Part shown: positions 45,359 to 57,659 of the stretch, one piece after another
How positions within the stretch are numbered: the first letter of the stretch is position 1
Layout: each line of letters begins with the position of its first letter
Source: Hypericum androsaemum
Taxonomy: Eukaryota > Streptophyta > Magnoliopsida > Malpighiales > Hypericaceae
Length of the DNA: 64,000 bases
Assembly (NCBI GenBank): GCA_963995505.1
Contig: OZ023182.1
Location: forward strand, 11,028,707 to 11,092,706
Reading direction: 5' to 3'
Translations under genes and position numbers: made by a program
Notes under the pieces: generated by a model
Databases searched by the model: none
What the model was told of the DNA's origin: nothing
The model's input: the letters and a program-made list of their open reading frames with translations, nothing else

Positions 45359-45875
45359 CTGATTTCGCCAAATTGTTCGAAGTGGAGGTGGATGCATCCG
45401 GACTTGGAATTGGAGCCGTGCTTTCACAAGAAAAGAAGCCCGTAGCTTTTTTCAGTGAAAAGCTGAGTGAAGCCAGATTGAAGTGGACCACGTATGAGAA
45501 AGAGTTCTACGCGGTCTTCCGAGCACTCAAGACGTGGGAACACTACCTGATTGGTAAGGAATTCGTCCTCTTTACTGATCATAGAGCACTAAAATTCTTG
45601 CATGATCAATCGAAGTTAAGCAATCCCATGCATGCACGTTGGTGTACTTATCTTCAGAAATTTCCCTTTCGTATTTCTCATAAGAGTGGAAATCAAAATG
45701 TAGTAGCTGACGCATTGAGTAGAAGGATTGCATTGCTCACTGAACTACGTGGAACCATCACCTCATTTGATTGTTTGCCTGAGTTATATGAAAATGACGA
45801 GGACTTTGGCACCATTTGGTTAAAATGTGCAAATGAAAAGGGGGTGGATGACTACTATTTGCAAGATGGGTTCTG
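45359..45875 (+). pseudogene. D2 RNase H remnant, fused to a B2-type element
   Basis: Resumes the D2 pol frame (FAKLFEVEVDASGLGIG) with RNase H and the start of the linker to integrase, up to YYLQDGF. It then joins B-family sequence at about 45872 with an immediate TGA. Integrase and the 3' LTR of D2 are missing. The fusion probably reflects a deletion that also removed the 5' half of the downstream element. Confidence 0.85.
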
Positions 45876-46501
45876 AAGAGATTATTGAAGAAGAGGTTTT
45901 GACATGGGAGGAATTTGGTGAATATTCTATTAACTTGTTTGATGGAGAATGTTTTGATGAGCATACCATGTCACTTCTTTATTTGAGGATTATGTTCAAT
46001 GAATCAGAAGTTGTGAACGTTGTTCACATGAACAAGTGCATAATTCCTATTGATGGTGAACACGAAGAACTTGTTGTTGCTGTTCAAAAGAAAGAGGTTC
46101 AGCCCATATCTTACATGTCTCCAGATTTCCATGTTTAATATATTGAGCATATTGATTTCTTGGGAGTGAACAAATTTGATTATATTGGAGGTTCACCATT
46201 GATCAACATCTGGAAAAGTTTGAAGTTCAAAGAAAGGCTTAAACGGATTAGTAGGGCTTTGGCTTTTGAGTTGGAGATGACTTCAGATTCTTTAAGATCG
46301 AAGTACTTGTTCTGTTGGAACGGAAGGTATCAAGTACAACCACGACGTTCAAAGACTCAACCTTGTTCCAGCATGGTTGTTAATTTGTGGCACTATGACA
46401 TATGTGAGGATTTGAGGACAAATCCCTTTCAAGAGGAGGGGAATGATATGAATATGGGAAGCACTCATATGATGATTTCAAGTGCCAATGTGACCAAGTG
46501 A
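45873..46501 (+). pseudogene. Truncated orphan ORF of a B2-type element
   Basis: Starts in the conserved region EEVLTWEEFGEYSINLFDGE and lacks the gag-like N-terminus. A TAA near 46136-46138 interrupts the core after PDFHV; the frame then continues (FLGVNKFDYIGG) to the tail [13 protein letters not shown] and into the LTR. It is diverged from the B2 array copies and in places closer to C2 (LKRISRALAFELEMTSDS). Confidence 0.8.
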
Positions 46502-47234
46502 GAAAGCACACACAAAGCACTTCAAGTCACAACTTTGTGGGCTGATTTTTAAGCATACTTTGGAGAGTTGGGCTCGAGCAAATTTATTAAAGTCCATGGA
46601 CCAAGAGCCACGAAATTCAGCTAAGTTTATGACCTTAATACAAGTTCTAGAAGGTCCATTCAGCAGCAAAGATCTAGGAGAGTGATTCCCTCTGATTTGG
46701 GCATTCTATTTAGGAAATTTATTTCAGCCATTTGTTTTGATTAGGAAGTTATATTCCAACAACTATTGGCTTATTTAGCTTCTTTGTCACGTTTGTAGCC
46801 TTCCTAAGAGGCAGAGATTTGTTTCCTTTTTAGTTTCCCTTTCCAGTCAGATTTTTAGGAGTTGTTTGATTTGGAATCTCTTTGTAATATTGAGCCTATT
46901 TATAGAGGCTTATGCAATGAGAAAAAGAGACCATTATTGATTGAAAAATGTGGGCTTTGCTCTCTTGGTTCTTCGGAACTGTTCGAACATAACAGAGGGA
47001 TTCCGTCGAGTTCACTATCGACTTATCAAGCGGATCTTCATCACCGTTTGTGGCATCTTCGACATATCAAGGTTCTTTGTTTCAACTCAAGCAGCGGGTC
47101 GCGGTCTTAATACCAAGGTTCTTGTTTGATTGTGAGCATCGGGTCGAGATCTCCATCACGAACTGATCTAGAATGATCTGGGATTTCAACGCTTCTTGGA
47201 CGGGTCTCGCGCATCGTTGGCGGGGTTCGTATCA
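46444..47234 (+). mobile_element. 3' LTR of truncated B2-type element
   Basis: 791 bp, TGATATGAATATGGG to GGCGGGGTTCGTATCA, the same family as the four LTRs of the B2 array but in the opposite orientation. It is preceded by purine tract AAGAGGAGGGGAA and followed directly by satellite. Confidence 0.88.
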
Positions 47235-47340
47235 GAAAAGGAAAGGCAAGGAAAGAAAAGGCAATAAAAGGCATGATAGGGCAAGATAAGGCAAGAAAAG
47301 GAATGAAAAGGAAAGATAAGGGAAGAAAAGGCAAGAAAAT
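47235..47340. repeat. Satellite remnant between element clusters
   Basis: About 106 bp of the same AAGGCAAGAA-type units as the two large blocks. It separates the D/B complex from the T1 LTR, which shows that both inserted into one formerly continuous array. Confidence 0.9.
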
Positions 47341-47367
47341 TGTAGTACCCAACCAAATGAATCAAGT

Positions 47368-47433
47368 ATGTTTATTCATTCGATTAGATAAGAATATACT
47401 ATGTTTATTCATTCGATTAGATAAGAATATACT
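47368..47433. repeat. 33-bp perfect tandem duplication in T1
   Basis: Two adjacent identical 33-bp units beginning ATGTTTATTCATTCG at 47368 and 47401. Confidence 0.9.
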
Positions 47434-49041
47434 ATGTTAAAAATTAACTACAATAATTAGCCATTTGAAAATTAATAGATACGATTTGACCTGCAATAAT
47501 TTGCAGCGTTAGTAATGCACAAGGAACGGAGAAATTAATGTTGGTAGTATATTCAATTTTGGATGTAACATTAATTTTGAAATGAATAAATATAAAATCA
47601 CACATTCGTAGGACAAAAAGAACAAACAAAAGTGAAAGTAAAAGAAAGAAAATTACGGTTAATTAAAAAGTAATAAGAGCCAAAGAAAATAATAGTAGAA
47701 GAGGATAGAAGCAAAGGAAAATGTGGCAACCTAAAATTTAGCCACCACAATACTAATTCTATTATAAATAAGAAGTTGGGGTAAACTTGGCTTCCTCACG
47801 TTTCACCGAGACTCAGTAGACAAAACAAGAAAATCAGTAACGAAACGAAAAAGAGAAGAAACAGTAAAGATGATAAAATTCACCGAAGAAGAGAATATGG
47901 ATACAATATGGATACATAAAAGATTCAAACTAGGTAATTGTTCTTCTAAGATTGTCATTTTATTTGTGCATATAAAATACGAGAGGATAAAATTAGAAAG
48001 GTTTTATTTTTGGGTAAGATTAGAACTATGAGAATGAGACTTCAATTACTGTTAAAGTATTGAACATGTTTAATGGAGATATTTTTGAAGATGAAAATAT
48101 AGGATTGGACAGCAAACTAATAGGGTTGAAAAATATAGTTGGATAGGTAAGTAAATTGTGATTTAAATAAAATTGGGATATGATTATGTTTTTTGGACAA
48201 GCATGAAATGGAGCTAGAAGAAGATAATCAATAAATAAAGAAGTGACAAAGCTTGGCGAGAAATAGAAAAAAAAACACAAGATAAGTTTAGTTAATTGAA
48301 TACTTGTCTCAAGTAGACAGAAATAGAGGGAAATGTTGGTTTGGATCAGGATTGCACTTAGAAGTTAGCTAACTATGGATTTGTTAAATTAGTTATGAAA
48401 ATTGGAAGACGTAAAATCTTCTCAGTATTCGAGAACAAGAGAAACAGAGAGTGCATGTAGAATAATTGATTAGACAAAGTTAAGTTATTTTTAAATGACA
48501 TAAAGAATGGATTTGTTTTGAACATGAGACCAAAAGGTATTATTAATGGAACTAAAAATAAATATGGTTACTTTATTTGTTAGAGAGAAAAATGATTTCG
48601 GATATGACAGGCTATAGAAAACATGTGGAGATGATTTTGTTGAATACTTTGGTGAATATTCGAGAGGATCGATAATCTGGATTATTTGTCAAGCCAAAAT
48701 CGGTAAATAAATAATATGTGACTCGTGTTTTCTATGGCGTACTCTAGTTATTTGCCATGATCTGAATTTGGTACTTTGAATGCATATTGTGCAATTGCCA
48801 TATGAGCATTATGATGTGACATTATAACTTGTAAGTGTTTAGTTAATTGGGCCAAGACGGGGCACTGTATATGTTTGATTCGTTTGGAACCTATGGATTT
48901 GATTGATACGAAGATCTATATGATATGGATGGCTCAGTTATGTGATATGGACGACTAGTAGGCAGATCTACCCGTGACCAACCGGGAATGTTGGCATATG
49001 TGCATATATACTGAGGATACAATAGATTCTGATATGATATG

Positions 49042-51783
49042 TGTAATACCCTAGTCCTTTAATAATATTTGTCCGACTTAAGTGAAGTATACTTAGTTGT
49101 AATGAAATATTGGATTTGTATTTGGATTAAGATTGCTATGTAAATATAGTGCCACTGATAGTTGGAAGGAATGCATTTGATATCTCGAACTACCTCAGAT
49201 ATGCTGCGATAAATTGAACATAACTTCTTCATCCGGGTTCGAAGAAGATTATTCAAAATGGTGTTGAAAGGTAAGATATGGATTTATATGCTTTGAAAGA
49301 CATTGACTTTGTCATGCTAGCAATTGGGATCAAGCCTAGCAAGTGGATAAACAACACATTGTGTTGTCGGTTCTTGAAGTACTTCGGTTGGAATTTTCAG
49401 TCTTTATTTAAATAGAAATTTATGTTCCTACACCTTTGTGAAGTGTATGTAGACATGAGTTAGTCTTCTAAGGATTCTAGATCAATCTCAACAAAGTCTG
49501 CTCAAATAATTCACAAATGTTATGAAGATAGTTGGGCAAGTTTGGATAGCACTGATACCTACTTGGTAAATTGGACACATCTTCCTCAATTTTGCCCCAA
49601 ATGGTACAAATAAATATGATCTAGAAACTAGACACATAGACCTACAATTGAGCAAAAAGCAATTTTGGATAAAAAGAAACGTAGGTTGGTGAAAAATGGG
49701 ACTCAATGTGCTGCATCCTGATTGGACCCCTTGGAAAAGCCATCCAAACATCTTTCACCACTTGGAAATTTGTTAGAATTAGTTGCGAACGTGAGTCATA
49801 CTGGATGGTGACTCACCTACACTCTTTTAGGACTCAGAAAATTAAATGAAGAGGTAAGAAACTCTAGAGATAAGCCATAAAACGAAAGAGAAGAAAAAGA
49901 AGAGAGAGAGATAGAAGAAAGAGAAAGAAGTAGGTCAATAAAGAATGGTTCGGTAAGTGACTCTATGCTTCAATTTGGAATTTACAGTCTTCTCAAAGGT
50001 TGTAGAGGACTCAATGAGCTTTCCAAGCGTATATTATATGTTCTATTTGGATTAAGGAATCAATGAGAAATTGGTTTTGAATAGTAAACTAATAACTGGA
50101 GTATAAAAGTGAGCTAGTAGATAAATAAGTGTTCGGTAAGTGTCGTTTGGCTTGGAATTGGACTTCCATGTCTTCTTGAGCATTGTAGAGGACGTCAAGA
50201 GCTTTCTAACCATATATGATTGGTCATAATTGGATAAAGGAATCGACCTGAAATATATTTTGAACTACGGACTGTTTGTTAGAGTATACAGTCTAGGTGG
50301 TGGAAGAAGAATTTCTTGGTAAGTATATTGAGTTATAAGGACTGCTTACTGAAGTTAGTGTGAATGGCCTTATCTTGTACTCGGTGTGTGTTCGGTTGGC
50401 CAAAATAGAACTTTTTATGAAATTATGGTCACAAACAATTATTGTACATATCGGTAAGTTAATAACGGACCAGTGACTGAAAGGATGCAAGCGACTTTGA
50501 TGGACTTAAGTTATTTCTGACGTTGGTTGTCGATTGTGCCAAAGTTGGTTATTTTCAAGTATTGGAAGTGATTTACTTAAAGAAGTGAGGAGCTGGCCTC
50601 ACTTTATGATTGGAAATTATTATATAGAGTATGTGAAGCTTCCTCAAGGTTCTTGGTGGAAGAAATAAGCTTGGGAAGAAGGTTGGACGAAGGTTCAAAG
50701 TGAAAGGAGAATTGAATTGGGAATGAGCATTCGCAGAGCGGTCTTCATTAGAGTAAGCATATAGACCATGACAACTTTGGTTTATCTGGTACATGTGCAT
50801 GTTTCAGATCTTAAGTATGTGTGTCTCATGCATATGAGTTTTTCTATAAAGTGGTCATGTGCATATGTGTTTTGTTTGGTCATACTTGGATTGGTTTATG
50901 ACATGTGTGGCATGTGTGCGTGGCCGGCTAGAGAATATGTGGTTCCTACCTCGGGGCCAATTTGTGAGGGTGTGACATGTCCATTTCTCTTGGATATGGT
51001 CTTGGAACCTTTAGTTGTATGAAAGGTCTGTTATGTTTGTTTATGGTGAGAAATGGACAGGATTTCCCGTGCTAACCGGGGATGTTAGCCTATGTGCACA
51101 TAGACTGGGGATATCCTAGTTTACTATTATATACTTAGTATGTGATTGTGGAAAGGAGATCTGATGGCCATGTTGATATCCCTATGCTGAAGAGGAAGTG
51201 GCCCGTCTAAACCTGTTTAGAGCTCACCATTTATTTGACTCTGTGATTATGTGTTTGTGGGATAAGTTACGTGATGGAATGGGACGTCACGTAGTTTCCT
51301 CATATTTTTGGTATATGTGTGTGTGGTCATGTGATTAGTATGCATTTTTGTGTTGTCTTAGATTTTGTGGGACATAGTTGAGTTTTGTCTCTCCCACATA
51401 TATCAGACATAACCAACACGTTATGTTCTATCTGCTTACAGAGTATTTCCCCAAATACTCACCCCCCCTCTCACCAGTTTTGCAGGTTCATTTATATGGC
51501 CTTGTATCCATCCAAAGATAGCTTTGTTGGTGTCAAGTCAATTTACTTCTTCACGACTTGAATAAAGTCTCCGGCATCTATTTTGCTCTTTTGTCTAGTA
51601 GCTCCGTAGCCACAGTGTTCACTTTGATTCTGGGGATAATGTAAAAATAATTGTATTTCATTTAGTTTTTGAGACTGAAAATTTTGTAAAGTAAAATACA
51701 TTTGAGGCTGGCTAGACTCGTTAGGTATTGTAAATGGGCTTGGGTTTAGCGCCGGTCACCGACCTCGAATTTGGATCGTGACA
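49042..51783 (+). mobile_element. 5' LTR of T2
   Basis: 2742 bp, TGTAATACCCTAG to GGATCGTGACA. Short frames inside it (such as 84 codons near 50768) are not credible genes, although the same frame also exists in the 3' LTR at 56016. Confidence 0.85.
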
Positions 51784-51787
51784 GACT

Positions 51788-51799
51788 TGGTATCAGAGC
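51788..51799 (+). promoter_or_regulatory. Primer-binding site of T2
   Basis: TGGTATCAGAGC four bases after the LTR end. Confidence 0.88.
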
Positions 51800-52128
51800 A
51801 TGCTTAGAGCCTAGATTTGAGATCTAGATTTGACCTCTAAGAATAAGGAAATTTTTGAATCATGATTCAACTCTCTAAAGTTGTGTTACGGAGCATAGGA
51901 GTCATGATGTCTCTTTGTTGATCATCTTTGTAATCCTTGGATTCGGTTAAATTGTGGAAGTTGTTTGTACATATTGCTGTGAACAATTTTAGTGAAAGAT
52001 GATGATGTTAAATTTGTCATGTGCATGTGTTGTGGTCTCATGGATTAAGTTACTTGGAGAGTCCAATGGATATATATGTGAACATATAAAAACCATACAT
52101 GTATGAGGTTACCTAGTGAAGCAACAAA

Positions 52129-52221
52129 TTATGGCCCAACGGCGGGTGAGAATAGCCGATTATGGCCCAGCGGTGGGTAAGAATAGCCGGTTATGGCCCA
52201 ACGGCGGGTAAGAATAGCCGA
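52129..52221. repeat. Three tandem 31-bp repeats in T2 leader
   Basis: Units at 52129, 52160 and 52191, each starting TTATGGCCCA and ending AATAGCCG plus one base; two or three differences between units. They are GC-richer than the surroundings and lie in the untranslated interior between primer site and pol. Confidence 0.9.
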
Positions 52222-52749
52222 TTGATGTTGGCTTCACTAGGATAGCACTCCGGGCATGTATATACATTGACATGTAGTGAGGTATGACATTACATGGTCT
52301 TCATTTGTCATTGGTAAATTTATGTTTGTCATATTCATTTTGTATTCTGTTGGGGCCGTACAATCTTTTGTCTTACCCCACTAAGTGCATCATTTGGGAA
52401 TGATTTGTGTGATCTTGGATGCAACTTTGGTTGTTCCTTATCGTGCTCAAGACATATAGCACATGTGTATTTAAAATGGTCTGATCAAGCCCAATTGGTT
52501 TGGGTGATCACAACATAATGGCACATTTTATGTGTTGGATGTGGTTGGACAGATTTATTGAATGACTTAAAGATTGTTAACAAGGGGTTGAGATTTATTT
52601 GGTTATTGTTAACAAAGTTGATGAAGATAAAGAGAATACAACAATTGATATGATCTTTGCTATGAAAAAATCTCAGATGTGGTTTCAGAAAACTTGTCGG
52701 GTTTACCAAATCAGAAATAGATTTTGTTTCACATTGATTTTAGGATTGG

Positions 52750-54050
52750 TTAGATAAGAGTTACGTCTGGCCTAGTATTTCTCGTGAAGTGCTCCAGTGT
52801 TATTTGTATGGAAGAAGATGACAGTTTGATGTTGTGCATCAGTTATCATAAGCTGAATAAGGAATAGAGGATATCACTTGGTAATTACTCAACATTTTGG
52901 TAGAGGTTCTTATTCTATTTGGTTTATATTATACATTTGAAGGCCCATTTCAATATATATATATAATCTTTTATTGGGTAGATTTTGATTATCTGACTGG
53001 CGAGCACATTATCAGAACACCCTTATATAATTGATATATTCTTATAAATTTATAACTTGGGCCATATCATTTGATTTAATAGAACCTCACCATATGCATG
53101 AGTGTATGCCATTGTGAGTCCAACAAATGTCACAAATATTAATAGATTATGGTTATAGTTTAGCTCGAAGTGAGGCTCGGATATCTACTATAAAAAGGAA
53201 GGATGCATATGGTAAGACTTTGATGTGTCAGAATTTGGTATTAAGTGAATACGTGGATTTGATATATGCTGATACATAATGGTTGATATGGATACTTGGA
53301 TTAGGGGAAGAAAGTAAGAGAAAGAAAGTTGAATATGAAGTTGATTCTTTTGGTGGAGTATCTGAATATTTTGGAAGAACATCATAAACATCTCAGATTG
53401 GTAATGTTAATAATGTGAAAACACCAAGTACGTGCCAAGTTTTCTATGATTTAGTTTTGGATGCAAAATGTATTGGTTCTCAGACATGTTCTGCCCAAGA
53501 GTGAGTTCGAGGTGTGACATTACACAACAAAAGAATGTGCCTATGTTTGTGGGTCAAATAAAGAAGAATGAGAAAAATTATCCAGAGATGAAAACCATGG
53601 TCTTTGCACTTAAGGCACGAAGGTATATTTCATATGAAGAGAAGTTTGAGATCATTTGTTTCAGATTATAAAATTTTGTGAAATAAGAGTTAAGTTAGAA
53701 TTTGAGACTATTAAGAAATTGCCTAAGCTTGTGATATAAGTTCACATATGACCTATCTTTCGAGATTGAGTTATGGAATCTCAATGTAAGAACCGAAGGA
53801 CTAGTGAGCTTGTGATACAAGTTGGAAATGATGGATTGCCAAGCTTGCAACTTTGAAAAATGGCGTATCATATTTTGGTGGTATGGATATAAGAGATGTA
53901 GCATGGTAGTATGAGATGATCAAGATGAATGTATTTGGAGAGCTTCCAATTACTCGGAGGAGTAATGGTTCTACGTGGGTGGTAATGGACAAATTGACTA
54001 AGTCACCTTATTTCCTTGGGCAATGAGAACTTATGATGCTGATAAGTTCC
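52750..54050 (+). pseudogene. T2 pol pseudogene (RT, RNase H, integrase traces)
   Basis: Detectable only in shifting frames. RT: LDKSYVWPSIS near 52750, LCISYHKLNKE near 52830, LEEHHKHLRLVM near 53376, HQVRAKFSMI near 53425. RNase H: KKNEKNYPEMKTMVFALKAR (53561-53625), the counterpart of the common gypsy HEKNYPTHD region. Integrase: FWWYGYKRCSMVV near 53875 and WVVMDKLTKSPYFL near 53975. The order is that of Ty3/gypsy. Many stops and frameshifts show it is dead. Some fragments are short, so individual assignments are moderate; the ordered series is strong. Confidence 0.8.
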
Positions 54051-54274
54051 CTCAGTGACTCAAATATTTAACGATATGATGTGAGCTATTGTGATCAACA
54101 TTCGGGAAATTTAGGACCATTATGATTATGATGGACATTGGAGATAAGTAAGGACCACTCAACTTACAAAGGGCATATGAGACTTAAAAGAGACATTTTG
54201 AAATAGTCACACTTATTACATAGCAATGTGAGTGAACTTTCAAATGGAAGTAAATTCGGGGATTAATTTTTATA

Positions 54275-57018
54275 AGGAGGGGAGAATGTAATACCCTAGT
54301 CCTTTAATAATATTTGTCCGACTTAAGTGAAGTATACTTAGTCGTAATGACATATTGGATTTGTATTTGGATTAAGATTGCTATGTAAATATAGTGCCAC
54401 TGATAGTTGGAAGGAATGCATTTGATATCTCGAACTACCTCAGATATGCTATGATAAATTGAACATAACTTCTTCATCCGGGTTCAAAGGAGATGATTCA
54501 AAATGGTGTTGAAAGGTAAGATATGGATTTATAAGCTTTGAAAGACATTGACTTTTTCATGCTAGCAATTGGGATCAAGCCTAGCAAGTGGATAAAAAAC
54601 ACATTGTATTGTCGATTCTTGAAGTGCTTCGGTTGGACTTCTCGGTCTTTATTTAAACAAGAATTTATGTTCCTACACCTTTGTGAAGTGTATGTAGACA
54701 TGAGTTAGTCTTCTAAGGATTCTAGATCAATCTCAACAAAGTCTACTCAAATAATTCATAAATGTTATGAAGATAGTTGGTTAAGTTTGGATAGCACTGA
54801 TGCCTACTTGGTAAATTGGACACATCTTCCTCAATTTTGCCCCAAATGGCACAAATAAATATGATCTAGAAACTAGACACATAGACCTACAATTGAGCAG
54901 AAAGCAATTTTGGATAAAACTCAACGTAGGTTGGCGAAAAACGGAACTCAATGTGTTGCATCCTGATTGGACCCGTTGGAAAAGCCATCCAAACATCTTT
55001 CACCACTTGGAAATTTGTTAGAATTAGTTGAGAACGTGAGTCATACTGGATGGTGACTCACCTACACTCTTTTAGGACTCAGAAAATTAAAGGAAGAGGC
55101 AAGAAACTCTGGAGATAAGCCACAAAATGAAAGAGAAGAAAAAGAAGAGAGAGAGAGAGATAGAAGAAAGAGAAAGAAGTAGGTCAATAAAAATTGATTC
55201 GGTAAGTAGGTTTCTGCTTCAATTTGGAATTAACAGTCTTCCCAAAGGTTGTAGAGGACTCAATGAACTTTCCAACCGTATATTATATGTTCTATTTGGA
55301 TAAAGGAATCAATGAGAAATTAGTTTTGAATGGCAAACTAGTAACTGGGGTATACAGGTGAGCTGGTGGATAAAGAAGTGTTCGGTAAGTGTCCTTTGGC
55401 TTGGAATTGGACTTCCATGTCTTCATGAGCATTGTAGAGGACTTCAAGAGCTTTCTAACCAATATGATTGGTCATAATTGGATAAAGGAATCGACCTAAA
55501 ATATATTTTGAACTACAGACTATTTGTTACAGTATACGGTCTAGGTGGTGGAAGAAGAAGTTCTTGGTAAGTATATTGAGTTATAAGGGCTGCTTACCGA
55601 AGTTAGTGTGAATGGCCTTATCTTGTGCTTGGGGTGTGTTCAGTTGGCCAAAATAGATCTTTTTATGAAATTATGGTTATAAACAATTATTGTACATATC
55701 AGTAAGTTAATAACGGACCAGTGACTGAAAGGATGCAAGCGACTTTGATGGACTTAAGTTCTTTCTGACGTTGGTTGTCGATTGTGCCAAAGTTGGTTAT
55801 TTTCAAGTGTTGGAAGTGATTTGCTTAGGGAAGTGAGGAGCTGACCTCACTTTGTGATTGGAAATTATTATATAGAGTATGTGAAGGTTCCTCAAGGTTC
55901 TTGGTGGAAGAAATAAGCTTGGGAAGAAGGTTGGACGAAGGTTCAAAGTGAAAGGAGAATTGAATTGGGAATGAGCATTCGCAGAGCAGTTTTCATTAGA
56001 GTAAGCATATAGACCATGACAACTTTGGTTTCTTTGGTACATGTGCATGTTTCAGATCTTAAGTATGTGCGTCTCATGCATATGAGTTTTTCTATAAAGT
56101 GGTCATGTGCAAATGTGTTTTGTTCGGTCATACTTGGATTGGTTTGTGACATGTTTGGCATATGTGTGTGGACGGCTAGAGAATATGTGGTTCCTAGCTC
56201 GGGGCCAATTTGTGAGGGTGTGACATGTCCATTTCTCTTGGATATGGTCTTGGAACCTTTGGTTGTATAAAAGGTATGTTATGTTTGTTTATGGTGAGAA
56301 ATGGACAGGTTTTCCCGTGCTAACCGGGGATGTTAGCCTTTGTGCTCACAGACTGGGGATATCCTAATTTACTACTATATAGTTAGTATGTGATTGTGGA
56401 AAGGAGATCTGATGGCCATGTTGATATCCCTATGCTGAAGAGGAAATGGCCCGTCTAAACCTCTTTAGAGCTCACCATTTATTTGACTGTGATTATTTGT
56501 TTGTGAGACAAGTTATGTGATGGAATGGGACGTCATGTAGTTTGCTCATATTTTTGGTATGTGTGTGTGCGGTCATGTGATTAGTATGCATTTTAGTGTT
56601 GTCTTAGATTATGTGAGACATAGTTGAGTTCTACCTCTCCCAAATGTATCTGACATAACCAACACGTTATGTTCTATCTGCTTATAGTGTGTTTCCCCAA
56701 ATACTCACCTCCCCCCCCTTCTCACCAGTTTTGCAGGTTCATTTATGTGGCCTTGTATCCATCCAGAGATAGCTTTGTTGGTGTCAAGTCAATTTACTTC
56801 TTCACGACTTCAATAAAGTCTCTGACATCCATTTTGATCTTTTGTCTAGTAGCTCCGTAGCCACAGTGTTCACTTTGATCCTGGGGATAATGTAAAAATA
56901 ATTTTATTTCATTTAGTTTTTTAGACTGAAAATTTTGTAAAGTAAAATACATTTGAGGCTGGCTAGACTCGTTAGGTATTGTAAATGGGCTTGGGTCTAG
57001 CGCCGGTCACTGACCTCG
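54275..57018 (+). mobile_element. Purine tract and 3' LTR of T2
   Basis: AAGGAGGGGAGAA immediately precedes TGTAATACCC at 54287. The LTR follows the 5' copy with scattered differences up to about GACCTCG (57018), then departs into T1 sequence. Confidence 0.82.
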
Positions 57019-57659
57019 TGTTGGAGAGGGAATGACACGATTTAGATTCTGCCGAATATTTGTCCAGTGCTGTGATTTGATTTTGAAATTATGTGTTCAT
57101 GTGTCAAGTTACGTGACGGTATGGGACGTTGCATAGTTTGCTCATGTTTCTGTGCCTTTGTGATTATTTGTAAATATTTGGTCATCTCGTAATTATGACT
57201 TTATGATATTGTACATGTCCGTATGATTCAATTATCATGTTAGTCATATGCATGTGTTAGGTATGTTTGTGCATTGAGTTGAGTGGCTAAATAAATTGCG
57301 ATACATATGTTATTTGTTTAAGGGGTGTTCCAAAACACTCACCCCCTTCTCACCAGTTTTGTAGGAACTCATACACGAGTTGTGTTAGTCCAGAGATCTA
57401 TTCTGATCGTGTCTAGTCCACTTTGTTCTTCGGGACTAGTCTTGAGGTCTCTGGTTTGTATTTTGCTCTTGATCTAGAAGCTCCTACACAGTTTATTTTG
57501 ATCTTCGGATAAATATAAAGAATGATTATATTCTTTTTGGGTTTTAAAACATGTAAAATTTGTAAAGTTAAGGGATGTTTGAGGCTGGCTAGACTCATTT
57601 TGTGTTGCGAACAGGTTAGGGTCTAGCGCCGATCACCGACCTGAGTTTAGGCCGTGACA

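Larger units (their letters stand above)
49042..57018 (+). mobile_element. T2: decayed Ty3/gypsy element with ~2.7-kb LTRs
   Basis: 5' LTR 49042-51783, primer site 51788, interior 51784-54286, purine tract 54275-54286, 3' LTR from 54287. The 3' LTR lacks about the last 16 bp found in the 5' LTR. LTR copies differ by many substitutions and indels, so the insertion is old. The interior is only 2.5 kb: gag and protease are not recognisable and pol is a fragmentary pseudogene. Pol motif style suggests a Tekay-like chromovirus (inference). Confidence 0.85.
47341..57659 (+). mobile_element. T1: old solo LTR split by T2
   Basis: Begins TGTAGTACCC and ends GGCCGTGACA, with TSD AAAAT on each side (47336-47340 and 57660-57664) inside satellite. 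T2 occupies 49042 to about 57018. The outer parts (1701 and ~641 bp) together look like one LTR of ~2.3 kb; its distal part is related to the T2 LTR end. No T1 internal region or second LTR exists, so it is best read as a solo LTR. Confidence 0.75.

Noticed and set aside
50768..51022. 84-codon frame in the T2 LTR, also present at 56016-56270
   Set aside because: Present in both LTRs because they are duplicates; no motif, no known LTR protein, and element is decayed.
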